Positions 1 through 6,774 are shown, counted from the stretch's first letter. The stretch: DNA of 8,710 nucleotides from CAYVHB01 sp964450865 (GCA_964450865.1 CAYVHB010000064.1:1-8710), one strand, 5' to 3'. Notes: a model not told the origin generated them from the letters alone. Program-made: numbers and translations.

Positions 1-60
1 TATCCGATCCAGCCGTTTCGGGCCGCCGGGTGGCCCTGACCGGCCAAAACTATATCATAC

Positions 61-66
61 AAGGAG
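61..66 (+). promoter_or_regulatory. Ribosome binding site AAGGAG for the C39-like lipoprotein
   Basis: A near-perfect Shine-Dalgarno sequence sits 5 nt before the ATG at 72. It decides the start against a GTG at 30, which would put 14 polar residues ahead of the signal peptide. Confidence 0.8.
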
Positions 67-71
67 ACTGT

Positions 72-1040
72 ATGAAAAAACGGACGAATTACCAGTACAA
101 AACGCCTGCTGGCCTGCTATGCCTGATCCTTGTCATGTTGACCCTGGCCGGCCTGCTCAGCCTGGCCGGCTGCAGCACCAGCCAGGCAAACACGGCGAAC
201 ATCATCACGGGCGATGACATTGACGCCAGCGGCGGGGCCGATGCTTACGCCCGCGCCGGCGACCACGCCAAATCCATCTACTTTGCCCATCCCGATTACT
301 ATAACATGAAGAGCAATGACCACCTGACGATCCTGTCCCATTTCAAGACCTTCCAGCAGACGACAAATACCAGCTGTGCCGCTGCCAGTGCCCTGATGGC
401 TCTCCAGCACCTGGGCGTAACCACCTACACGGAAAATGATCTGTGCGTGCTGGGCCGCGTCTCGGTAGATGAAGACACAGCGGGCGCGTTGCCGGGCAGT
501 GCCGATGATTTCTATGAATTCGGGGCCGGCGTAGACAAGCTTCATGAACTCTTCACCGCCATCAACGGAGTCGAGATCGTGGAAACCAGCTGGCGCGCCA
601 CCTGGACCGCGGCTGACCTCGTCAAGGCTGGCGACGGCTTTACCCCCAACGACGAAGGCAACCTCTACCCCACCTTCGCCACGGCCGCGCTCTATGCCGC
701 GGAAAACAACGACAAAACCGACCAGTGGGTCGACAACGCGGCTGACAGCTACTTTGTCAAATGGCTGACCGGCCACATCAAGGCCGGCCGCTGCGTGATG
801 GTCGAATGGGGCGACTGGGACGGCCACTGGCAGATCATCATTGGCTACGACACCATGGGCACCCCCTCCGCCGGCGATGACGTCATTATTTTCGCCGACC
901 CCTTCGACACCGGCGACCACTGGCAGGACGGCTACTACGCCTATCCGGCCGAACGCTGGTACTATATGTGGAAAGACCGCAATTACGCGCCCAAGCCCTT
1001 CCAGCTGCAGCCGTATATCGTCATCGAAGCAGTAAAATAA
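72..1040 (+). CDS. Lipoprotein with C39-like (papain-fold) cysteine peptidase domain
   Basis: The 322-residue product starts with a lipoprotein signal: a Lys/Arg n-region, a hydrophobic stretch at about residues 14-32, and lipobox L-A-G-C with the lipidated Cys at 34. It is therefore probably anchored on the outer face of the membrane. The rest matches the C39-like peptidase family (Peptidase_C39_2 type). An F-Q-Q-T-T-N-T-S-C segment puts Gln96 six residues before Cys102, the papain oxyanion-Gln to nucleophile spacing. A G-H-W-Q-I-I-I-G-Y-D segment supplies His252, and F-A-D-P-F-D supplies Asp276, completing a Cys/His/Asp triad. The natural substrate is unknown; cell-wall peptides or exported peptides are possible. 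The gap of about 150 residues between Cys and His seems long for the fold. The ATG at 72 is chosen because AAGGAG lies 5 nt upstream and the signal peptide begins there; the frame stays open to the window edge. The metallophosphatase gene follows 152 bp downstream on the same strand. Confidence 0.85.
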   Translation: MKKRTNYQYKTPAGLLCLILVMLTLAGLLSLAGCSTSQANTANIITGDDIDASGGADAYARAGDHAKSIYFAHPDYYNMKSNDHLTILSHFKTFQQTTNTSCAAASALMALQHLGVTTYTENDLCVLGRVSVDEDTAGALPGSADDFYEFGAGVDKLHELFTAINGVEIVETSWRATWTAADLVKAGDGFTPNDEGNLYPTFATAALYAAENNDKTDQWVDNAADSYFVKWLTGHIKAGRCVMVEWGDWDGHWQIIIGYDTMGTPSAGDDVIIFADPFDTGDHWQDGYYAYPAERWYYMWKDRNYAPKPFQLQPYIVIEAVK

Positions 1041-1075
1041 GCGCCAGCGTACAGGCAAAACTGGTCATAGACAGA

Positions 1076-1129
1076 TAAAATGATCCCGATGATCCGGACT
1101 TGATGCACGATGATCCCGACATGGATCAT
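1076..1129 (+). repeat. TGATCC-type direct repeats and a 7-bp hairpin upstream of the metallophosphatase
   Basis: Three copies of TGATCCSGA lie close together, starting at about 1081, 1090 and 1111. The last copy forms a perfect inverted repeat, ATGATCC (1110-1116) with GGATCAT (1123-1129), around a 6-nt loop. A TAAAAT hexamer at 1076-1081 could be a -10 box, but no good -35 box is seen. The cluster could be an operator or a structured leader. No T-tract follows, so it is not a typical terminator. Apart from this and the ribosome site, nothing else is seen in the 1041-1192 gap. Confidence 0.35.
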
Positions 1130-1177
1130 GAAAATCAAGTTGTTCAAATCCCGAGCCGCCACAGCAATCGCACGAAT

Positions 1178-1182
1178 AGGAG
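1178..1182 (+). promoter_or_regulatory. Ribosome binding site AGGAG for the metallophosphatase
   Basis: AGGAG lies 10 nt before the ATG at 1193. The spacing is slightly long, but this ATG opens directly into a signal peptide. The upstream in-frame TTG (1100) and ATG (1103) would add about 31 mostly polar residues with no ribosome site. Confidence 0.65.
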
Positions 1183-1192
1183 AATCATCAGC

Positions 1193-2905
1193 ATGTCGAT
1201 CCCAAGCAAGCGAATCATCATTTCAATGATCCTGGTGGCCAGCCTGTTACTGGCCGCCTGGCCAGCAACCGCCCTGGCCGCAAGCCCGACCGGTCAGGCT
1301 TCGAACTCAACCGCAGCCAGCCAAGCCGCAGCAGCCAGCCAGGCCGCAGCCAGCCCGGCGATATCAAGCCGGGAAATCTCCAGCCAGACTTTGACCAATC
1401 CATACGAGTCCCGCCCATTCGCGGCCCGCACAGTCAAGGTCCAGCTCCTGAGCATCAATGACTTCTACGGCCAGCTGAACACAACCAAGACCATTGGCGA
1501 CCGCCAGGCCGGCCGGGCCGATTATCTCGCCGCCTATCTCCGCCAGCGCGAACGGGAAAATCCCAACACCCTCATTGTCCATGCCGGCGATGCCGTCGGC
1601 GCCAGCCCGCCAGTCTCCTCGCTGCTCAAAGAAGAACCGACAATCGAATTCTTCAACCTGGCCGGCTTTGACGTCGCAACCCCCGGCAACCAGGAATTCG
1701 ACCGCGGCGTCGCCGAGATGCTGCGCCTGATCCGCGGCGACCGCTATGCCAGCCGCAACGCCGGCACCTTCCGCGGTGCCAATTTCCCCTATGTCTCGGC
1801 CAATATCATCAATAAAAAGACTGGCCGCCCGCTGCTGCCGCCCTTCACGATCAAATGGGTCGGCGGGATACCGATCGGCTTCATCGGCGTCACCACGACA
1901 GAAACCCCGAGCATCGTCATCGCTGGCGCAGTCGACTCCGTCCAATTTATCGACGAAGTAACGGCGATCAACCGCGCTGTGCAGCAGCTCAAGCGCCGGC
2001 ACGTCCAGACGATCGTCGTGCTGGCCCATGCCGACGGTTATTTCAATGAAGAAACCCGGCAGGTCGACGGCAAGCTGGCGACCATTGCCAACCAGATTGA
2101 CGATGAAGTCGACGTGATCATCGGCGGCCATTCCCAGACCCTGCTCAATCACGTCGTTGATGGCAAGCTGATCGTCGAGGCCAAAAACAACGGCCTGGCC
2201 TTCGCCGATATCGACCTGCGCGTCGACCGGCGCACACGTGACGTAGTCAGCAAGACCGCCGAAGTCGTCACAAACTGGCAAGATGGGATCAGCCCGGCGG
2301 CGCGCATCACTCGCCTGATCACCGATAGCGAGGCCAAAGTCGCCCCGCTGGTCAACGAGGTCGTTGGTACGGCCAGCGTCGACCTGACCCGGACGCAAAA
2401 TGAAGCCGGCGAATCGAATCTGGGCGACCTGATCGCCGATGCCCAGCGCTGGCAGATGGACGCCGACATCGCCCTGACCAATCCCGGCGGCATCCGCGCC
2501 GACATTGCGGCGGGTGCAGTCACCTGGGGTGAGCTATACGCGGCGCAACCTTTTAACAACGACATGGTGAAAATGACCCTGACCGGAGCCCAGATCCGCG
2601 ATGCCCTCAATCAGCAGTTCACAGTGAACCGGATGCTGCAGATCTCCGGCCTGACCTATACCTGGCAGAACAACGCCGTCGTTAACATCTTCCTGCCCAG
2701 CGGCACCGCGCTTGATCCGGCTGCCAGCTATACCGTGGCGATGAACAAATTCCTGGCCGGCGGCGGCGACGGCTTCACGGTCCTGGCCAGCGGCACCAAC
2801 TGGATCATCGGCCCGACCGACCTGGAAGCGCTGGTCGATTATGTCAAACAACTCCCGCAGCCGTTCACGGCCAAGATCGAGGGAAGGATCACAAAATTGG
2901 GGTGA
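1193..2905 (+). CDS. Secreted UshA-type metallophosphatase / 5'-nucleotidase with altered active site
   Basis: The 570-residue product has a signal peptide (about residues 1-29, ending A-T-A-L-A-A), an Ala/Ser/Gln-rich linker, a calcineurin-like metallophosphatase domain (about 83-350) and a 5'-nucleotidase C-terminal domain (about 385-565). The family hydrolyses extracellular nucleotides and nucleotide sugars at a two-metal site. Equivalents of the E. coli UshA ligands are visible with matching spacing: Asp90, Asp133, Asn166, His279, His313 and Gln315. The C-terminal domain has N-P-G-G-I-R-A-D, expected to contact the substrate, and G-G-G-D-G-F. Two positions depart from the family: N-D-F-Y-G has Tyr92 where a metal-binding His is usual, and G-N-Q-E-F-D has Gln167 where the catalytic His is usual, though its partner Asp170 remains. 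Activity may be reduced or changed. No LPXTG or other anchor is seen at the C terminus, so free secretion is likely. It may be co-transcribed with the upstream lipoprotein gene. Confidence 0.88.
   Translation: MSIPSKRIIISMILVASLLLAAWPATALAASPTGQASNSTAASQAAAASQAAASPAISSREISSQTLTNPYESRPFAARTVKVQLLSINDFYGQLNTTKTIGDRQAGRADYLAAYLRQRERENPNTLIVHAGDAVGASPPVSSLLKEEPTIEFFNLAGFDVATPGNQEFDRGVAEMLRLIRGDRYASRNAGTFRGANFPYVSANIINKKTGRPLLPPFTIKWVGGIPIGFIGVTTTETPSIVIAGAVDSVQFIDEVTAINRAVQQLKRRHVQTIVVLAHADGYFNEETRQVDGKLATIANQIDDEVDVIIGGHSQTLLNHVVDGKLIVEAKNNGLAFADIDLRVDRRTRDVVSKTAEVVTNWQDGISPAARITRLITDSEAKVAPLVNEVVGTASVDLTRTQNEAGESNLGDLIADAQRWQMDADIALTNPGGIRADIAAGAVTWGELYAAQPFNNDMVKMTLTGAQIRDALNQQFTVNRMLQISGLTYTWQNNAVVNIFLPSGTALDPAASYTVAMNKFLAGGGDGFTVLASGTNWIIGPTDLEALVDYVKQLPQPFTAKIEGRITKLG
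1313..1355 (+). repeat. GCAGCCAGCC short repeats encoding the Ala/Ser/Gln linker
   Basis: GCAGCCAGCC occurs at 1313-1322, 1331-1340 and 1346-1355, with spacings of 18 and 15 bp that keep the reading frame. It encodes an A-A-S-Q-A-A type low-complexity linker between the signal peptide and the metallophosphatase domain. The linker looks slippage-prone and flexible. Confidence 0.6.
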
Positions 2906-2911
2906 TGGGTC

Positions 2912-2946
2912 CTAGCAGCAGTGATTTATGTCGGTGCTAGCAGCAC
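2912..2946. repeat. CTAGCAGCA direct repeats with a small hairpin between convergent genes
   Basis: CTAGCAGCA occurs at 2912-2920 and 2937-2945, 25 bp apart. The second copy lies in a 5-bp hairpin, GTGCT (2934-2938) and AGCAC (2942-2946), with a 3-nt loop. No T-tract follows, so termination activity after the metallophosphatase gene is only a possibility. Confidence 0.3.
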
Positions 2947-2965
2947 TCGCAGACCGGATCAGCAA

Positions 2966-2998
2966 GCTGGGCGGATAGTGAAAGGCTTCTAGCCCAGC
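2966..2998. terminator. Possible bidirectional hairpin at the convergent gene ends
   Basis: GCTGGGC (2966-2972) is the exact reverse complement of GCCCAGC (2992-2998), giving a 7-bp GC-rich stem with a 19-nt loop. It overlaps the stop codon and last codons of the helicase gene and lies 60 bp past the metallophosphatase stop. There is no U-run on either strand, so it would be a weak or factor-aided terminator at best. Confidence 0.3.
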
Positions 2999-5445
2999 CG
3001 TTTCTCATAGTACGCCTGGATCCGGGCTTCGCACCAGGCGCGGATCCAGTGGCGATCCTCCTCGCTCAGTTGCCGGCGAATCGTTGTATCCAGCTCAATG
3101 CGGCCAACCTGTTTGGCATGCTTCATGCAACGCATGTCCTCAAACCGCCGGAACGGGTAACTGAGGATCAGCTTCTGCACATCCCGCAGCGAATAGCCGC
3201 CTTTCTGCATCAGGCTGTTGGCCTTTTCAGCCACTAGTCCCCGGGCTTTGCGCTGCTCATAAAACGCCGCAAAACTGTGCGTGACCACGTCGAGATCCGC
3301 TCCACCCTTATCATCCAGATGCTGCAACAGCGCCAGCAGGAAAACAGGCTTGTAAGAGTAACTCATGTCCATCGTCTTGATCATGTCCATGAACAGCGCC
3401 TTGATATTGGCCGGCGTGATCAGCGTCCAGCCAAAAGCTGCTGCATACTGGCGGACTGTTTCATCATGAAAGTAGTGAAACAGCCGCCGCTCACCGATGG
3501 GCACTGTCAGGTCAGGGACAATCTTCTGGTCGCGGATATATTTCTCGATCGTCTCGGCCTGGACATTGACCCGGCGCACGAATTCCAGCTGGGAAATCAT
3601 TTGCGCCGCCTGGTCCTGCCAGTTAAACAGGTCGATCCGCTCGTAGTCCTGAACGTGGATCGGCCAATCCAAAAGCAGGGGCGGCTTCTCACCGCGCGTA
3701 TAAAGGGCCTCGTCAAGTTCCCGCTGTGACCGTGGGGCCAGAGCCAGGCCACCGGGCCGGTATTCGCCAAGCCGCATCGCCCGGTGCAATGAACAGGCCT
3801 GGTTAAACAGATTAGCGTTATCGATAAAGTCGAAGACGATCAGCGCTTCCTTGCCCGGGGCCAGGCGCATGCCGCGGCCCAGCTGCTGCAGATAAAGCGA
3901 CCGCGACATCGTTGGCCGGGCCATGAACAAGACCTCGGTGCGCGGGCTGTCCCAGCCTTCATTCAATAAATCACAGGCACACAGCACCTGCAGCTGGCCT
4001 TGCTCATATGCTGTCAGCACCGTCTGCCGCTGCACCGGATTCATGCCGCCGGACACCGCTCTGGCGGCAACGCCGGCTGCCGTCAGCAAGCGTTCGATCT
4101 CCTCCGCATGGCGCACCGACACGCAGAAAACAACCGTCGGCCGGTTGCGGACATAGTCAAGCCAGGTGGCCACGATCAACTCATTGCGGCTGGATACGAA
4201 AACCTTGCTCTCGAGCTCACGGGCGTTGTACTTGAATCCGGAGAAACGGACGTCCGCCAGGTCGATGTTTGTCTTGACCCGGAAACAGCGCACAGGTACC
4301 AATTCCCCGATCTCAACTGCCGTCTGCAGATCCAGTTTGTGGGCTACATTCTGGAAAACAGCCAGCAGGTCATCGCCGTCGGCGCGCTCCGGGGTCGCAG
4401 TCAGGCCGAGGGTAAAGGCCGGGCGAAACCAGCGCAAGACCTGCTGATAGGTTTCGGCCGTGCCATGATGACACTCGTCGATAATCAGATAGGCAAATGC
4501 ATCGTATGCAAACAGATCGAGGTTTTGCGTGACACTCTGAATACTGCCACAAACCACATGGGTATCATTTTGCCGATGACTTTCCATGAAAATCCCGGTC
4601 GATACATCCGGCCAGAGAGCCCGGAACTGGCGGGCTGCCTGGTGCACGAGTTCCTTGGTGTGAGCCAGAAACAAGGTCCGCCCGCCCATGCGCCGGGCAT
4701 CGCTGACCGCCGTCACCGTCTTGCCCGTCCCCGTCGCATGATAAAGCAGGGCAATCGTTTCACGGCGCTCGCGCATCGCGGCCAGTTCACGCAAGGCTTC
4801 CGACTGATGCTCCCGCAGCTCAAGCGGCTGTGAGGGCGGCGCATGATCCGGGTATGCGTGTGTCGTAGATAGCTTCACGTACTCTACCCAGGTTGGATGA
4901 AGATTCTCAATCGGATACTCACGCGCTGCCTCAGTTAGATGCTCGCGCGCTGCCTCGGTCGGATGCTCGCGCGCTGCCTCGGTCGGATGCTCGCGCGCTG
5001 CCTCGGTCGGATGCTCGCGCAATTCCAGGACCCGGCCGCGCTGTCTGGGCAGGTAATCTTCAATTGCCTTGAACAACGGATGCTCGCCAAGGAAGGTGCG
5101 GATCTGGTCCTTGAATGGCTCCGGCGTATCACGAAGCTGGCGATAGGTCCAGCGGAAAATCTGCCAGCCACCATAGGAAAGGCTGTTTTGCTTCAGCAGG
5201 TCATCCGCATACTTGTCGTGCGAAACCAGCCGCGGATTATGATAAGTCTCACCGTCAATCTCAATGGCTACCCGCCGGGCCGCACTATCGATCACGAAAT
5301 CAATATAGCGCGGATTGCCGTAGATATCCTGAAAAGGATACTGCACATATAGATACTGGGCCTTCTCCGGCCCAAATGCTTCCGCGAACAGGTCAATGAA
5401 CAGATCCTCGGCCTCACTGCGCCCTAAATGGGTATCCTTTACCAT
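2989..5445 (-). CDS. DUF559/Vsr-like nuclease fused to a superfamily II DEAD/DEAH helicase
   Basis: The 818-residue protein is modular. Residues 1-120 look like a Vsr/DUF559-type endonuclease: Asp49 in R-Y-I-D-F, then I-E-I-D-G-E-T-Y-H with Glu62 and Asp64, and a G-W-Q-I-F-R-W-T motif near 93-100. Residues 143-181 are an R-E-H-P-T-E-A-A tandem repeat. Residues about 205-560 are an SF2 helicase: A-T-G-T-G-K-T (Walker Lys242), D-E-C-H (323-326), T-A-T-P (349-352) and Q-L-G-R-G-M-R (521-527). Residues about 600-818 are unassigned; they include an HTH-like stretch near 621-673 and Y-K-P-V-F-L-L-A-L-L (698-707). It probably moves along DNA by ATP hydrolysis and cuts it, as in restriction and anti-phage systems. 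The ATG has AGGAG 8 nt upstream. It lies 240 bp downstream of the HNH gene on the same strand, which suggests joint function. The domain calls are strong; the defence role is inference. Confidence 0.87.
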   Translation of the reverse strand: MVKDTHLGRSEAEDLFIDLFAEAFGPEKAQYLYVQYPFQDIYGNPRYIDFVIDSAARRVAIEIDGETYHNPRLVSHDKYADDLLKQNSLSYGGWQIFRWTYRQLRDTPEPFKDQIRTFLGEHPLFKAIEDYLPRQRGRVLELREHPTEAAREHPTEAAREHPTEAAREHLTEAAREYPIENLHPTWVEYVKLSTTHAYPDHAPPSQPLELREHQSEALRELAAMRERRETIALLYHATGTGKTVTAVSDARRMGGRTLFLAHTKELVHQAARQFRALWPDVSTGIFMESHRQNDTHVVCGSIQSVTQNLDLFAYDAFAYLIIDECHHGTAETYQQVLRWFRPAFTLGLTATPERADGDDLLAVFQNVAHKLDLQTAVEIGELVPVRCFRVKTNIDLADVRFSGFKYNARELESKVFVSSRNELIVATWLDYVRNRPTVVFCVSVRHAEEIERLLTAAGVAARAVSGGMNPVQRQTVLTAYEQGQLQVLCACDLLNEGWDSPRTEVLFMARPTMSRSLYLQQLGRGMRLAPGKEALIVFDFIDNANLFNQACSLHRAMRLGEYRPGGLALAPRSQRELDEALYTRGEKPPLLLDWPIHVQDYERIDLFNWQDQAAQMISQLEFVRRVNVQAETIEKYIRDQKIVPDLTVPIGERRLFHYFHDETVRQYAAAFGWTLITPANIKALFMDMIKTMDMSYSYKPVFLLALLQHLDDKGGADLDVVTHSFAAFYEQRKARGLVAEKANSLMQKGGYSLRDVQKLILSYPFRRFEDMRCMKHAKQVGRIELDTTIRRQLSEEDRHWIRAWCEARIQAYYEKRLG
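4913..5020 (-). repeat. In-frame 24-bp tandem repeat, about 4.5 units, in the helicase gene
   Basis: Units run 4913-4936, 4937-4960, 4961-4984 and 4985-5008, with a half unit at 5009-5020. Units 3 and 4 are identical; unit 1 is the most diverged. Each unit is eight codons and reads R-E-H-P-T-E-A-A (variants R-E-H-L-T-E-A-A and R-E-Y-P-I-E-N). Gain or loss of a unit keeps the frame and only changes the spacer between the nuclease and helicase domains. The near-identity points to recent expansion. Confidence 0.95.
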
Positions 5446-5453
5446 CGGTGAAA

Positions 5454-5458
5454 CTCCT
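5454..5458 (-). promoter_or_regulatory. Ribosome binding site AGGAG for the helicase gene
   Basis: AGGAG on the - strand lies 8 nt before the ATG at 5445 and supports that start, which in turn keeps the whole N-terminal nuclease domain. Confidence 0.75.
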
Positions 5459-5545
5459 CTATAGTTGTCAAATCACTGCCAAGTGCGGAGGTAACCAGTT
5501 TGTACATCGGCGTTCTGAAATTCTTGTCCATCCAGAAGATTACAT

Positions 5546-5575
5546 ATCATAGATGCAGGGGAATCCACGGTTGAA
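5546..5575 (-). promoter_or_regulatory. Weak candidate promoter for the helicase gene
   Basis: On the - strand, TATGAT (plus 5546-5551) is preceded by TTCAAC (plus 5570-5575) with an 18-bp spacer, about 100 bp before the helicase ATG. The -10 box is good and the -35 box poor. The 5446-5685 gap between the HNH and helicase genes otherwise shows only the helicase ribosome site and no convincing gene, so a separate promoter for the helicase is plausible. Confidence 0.3.
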
Positions 5576-5685
5576 TTTGTATCCACAGAATGACATAAGG
5601 CTTGGAGAGTCAGAATGCAAATCGAAGGCCAGCTCCGCATCGCGTGGTCGGGTCGCGAGTATGGCACAAGTTCTGCACAATCAAG

Positions 5686-6606
5686 CTACAAATGCTGATT
5701 CAACCGCAGTGTCTCGACGTACCCGTTCGGAAAAAAGAACGCACGTTTCTCGCGATGGAAAACAGGCTCGACCTGGTGGATCACATGGTGATGATTGGGG
5801 CAGATGATCACCTGATTGTCACCGTTATTGTTGAGTGAACGGGTAAACGGATCGATATGGTGGGCTTCGACTGCATGGGCCGCATACGGTTTGCCGAAAT
5901 CTTCGCCACAAATCTGGCAGCGATAGTCATAGAGTACCTTCAGCTGTTCGCCGATCGTACGGTCCAGCCGGCGAATCTTGAGAAGACCCTGGCGCACCTC
6001 GATGCTGGCCTTCGAATCAAGCAGGACAAGACCGTCTTCCCTTTCGCTGAAGGTTTCATATTCCAGTTCGTTATACTGGACCAGGATCTGCGCCGCGCCA
6101 GTGCTGAAGGATGCCAGCTGGTTTTCGACCAGGAAAACATCCGGCCGGTCGGTAAACCGGACCAGCAAAAATGCCTTCAACGTATCCGGGATTGTGATTT
6201 TCACCTTGCCGCGCGGGTGGTGTTGATCAGGGTGATTCATGGCGGATTCATTGGATGGATTATTGGGGTTATTATGGCGGATGGTCAGCATATACTGATA
6301 AAGATCGCTGAAAATAACCCGCAGGTCCCGGGCAATGGCGCTGGTGGGATTATAGCGGATCTGGACGATGTCCGATTTCCGTTCCGGCCGGCTGTCAATT
6401 TGCTGATTCGTCAGCTTCGCCGGATAAGCCCGGCCATTCCAGAACAGCTCAATCGGCCGGCTCTCGCCTCGCGCCAGGCCCCAGCCCCTGGCCCGCAGAT
6501 AGGCCTGGACGTCAACCGGCAAGCTGATGCCCTGGTGGAGCACGGACCAATCGATCTCTTTGCGATAGGCATAGGGGGCTTCGCTGTCGTGGACTTTACC
6601 ATTCAC
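5686..6606 (-). CDS. HNH endonuclease with unassigned N-terminal domain
   Basis: The 306-residue protein ends in a clear HNH (beta-beta-alpha-metal) nuclease domain, residues about 215-280. C-Q-I-C (Cys230, Cys233) and Cys269 with the N-H-H-H-V-I-H segment (271-277) form a zinc-knuckle type scaffold; A-H-H-I-D (248-252) gives the catalytic His pair, with Asn264 and the His cluster completing the motif. The N-terminal half (about 15-110) has W-S-V-L-H-Q-G-I-S-L-P and I-E-L-F-W-N-G-R-A-Y-P, which I do not recognise with certainty; a DNA-reading domain such as those in type IV or McrA-like enzymes is possible. An Asn/His/Pro-rich linker (about 111-133) joins it to a second folded region. The start is GTG, because an in-frame stop lies just upstream and AAGGTG precedes it by 7 nt. 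The next gene on this strand is the nuclease-helicase, so the two may form one DNA-targeting unit. Confidence 0.88.
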   Translation of the reverse strand: MNGKVHDSEAPYAYRKEIDWSVLHQGISLPVDVQAYLRARGWGLARGESRPIELFWNGRAYPAKLTNQQIDSRPERKSDIVQIRYNPTSAIARDLRVIFSDLYQYMLTIRHNNPNNPSNESAMNHPDQHHPRGKVKITIPDTLKAFLLVRFTDRPDVFLVENQLASFSTGAAQILVQYNELEYETFSEREDGLVLLDSKASIEVRQGLLKIRRLDRTIGEQLKVLYDYRCQICGEDFGKPYAAHAVEAHHIDPFTRSLNNNGDNQVIICPNHHHVIHQVEPVFHREKRAFFFPNGYVETLRLNQHL

Positions 6607-6613
6607 GGATCAT

Positions 6614-6619
6614 CACCTT
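6614..6619 (-). promoter_or_regulatory. Ribosome binding site AAGGTG setting a GTG start for the HNH gene
   Basis: AAGGTG on the - strand lies 7 nt upstream of the GTG at 6606. An in-frame TGA six bases before that GTG excludes a longer form. A nearby ATG at 6602 is in another frame and does not encode the HNH protein. Confidence 0.65.
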
Positions 6620-6745
6620 CGCGGATGTCAACGCCAAATCGTTTTTAATTATAATCAATTTTATCTCGGCGGCGACACGGAATTAAATAAAGGCATCAGT
6701 TTTTGCAATCCCGGTATATGACTACCCATAATTTCAATCGTTACT

Positions 6746-6774
6746 ATTATAACCCTGATTGCATCCATTGGCAT
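6746..6774 (-). promoter_or_regulatory. Candidate sigma-A promoter for the HNH gene
   Basis: On the - strand ATGCCA (plus 6769-6774), a 17-bp spacer and a perfect TATAAT (plus 6746-6751) give a good vegetative promoter. The start site would be near 6739, leaving a leader of about 130 nt. Alternative boxes closer to the gene are TTGCAA (6703-6708), 17 bp, TAATTC (6680-6685), and an isolated TATAAT near 6648. The 195-bp gap is AT-rich. Confidence 0.5.

Noticed and set aside
1..39. Possible tail of an upstream gene ending at TGA 37-39
   Set aside because: Only 12 codons are visible and they carry no recognisable signature, so it cannot be supported.
1100..1192. Longer metallophosphatase form starting at TTG 1100 or ATG 1103
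   Set aside because: It would place about 31 polar residues before the signal peptide and has no ribosome site; the ATG at 1193 has both.
117..2398. Long - strand open frames opposite the two + strand genes (117-1058, 1364-2398)
   Set aside because: They are antisense shadows of GC-rich genes: their products lack recognisable domains, while the + strand frames have signal peptides, ribosome sites and catalytic motifs.
4913..5020. Repeat array read as a CRISPR
   Set aside because: The 24-bp units are directly adjacent with no spacers and are translated in frame as part of the helicase protein.
5466..5471. Perfect TTGACA on the - strand just before the helicase gene
   Set aside because: It is too close to the ATG to leave room for a -10 box and a leader with the AGGAG site.
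5473..5667. A 64-codon - strand frame in the gap between the HNH and helicase genes
   Set aside because: It needs a GTG start without a ribosome site, and the product resembles no protein family I know.
2989..6606. Assignment of the nuclease/helicase pair to a named system such as Gabija, Hachiman or McrBC
   Set aside because: The domains do not fit: no OLD-type nuclease with a UvrD helicase, no HamA-like partner recognised, and no McrB-type GTPase.
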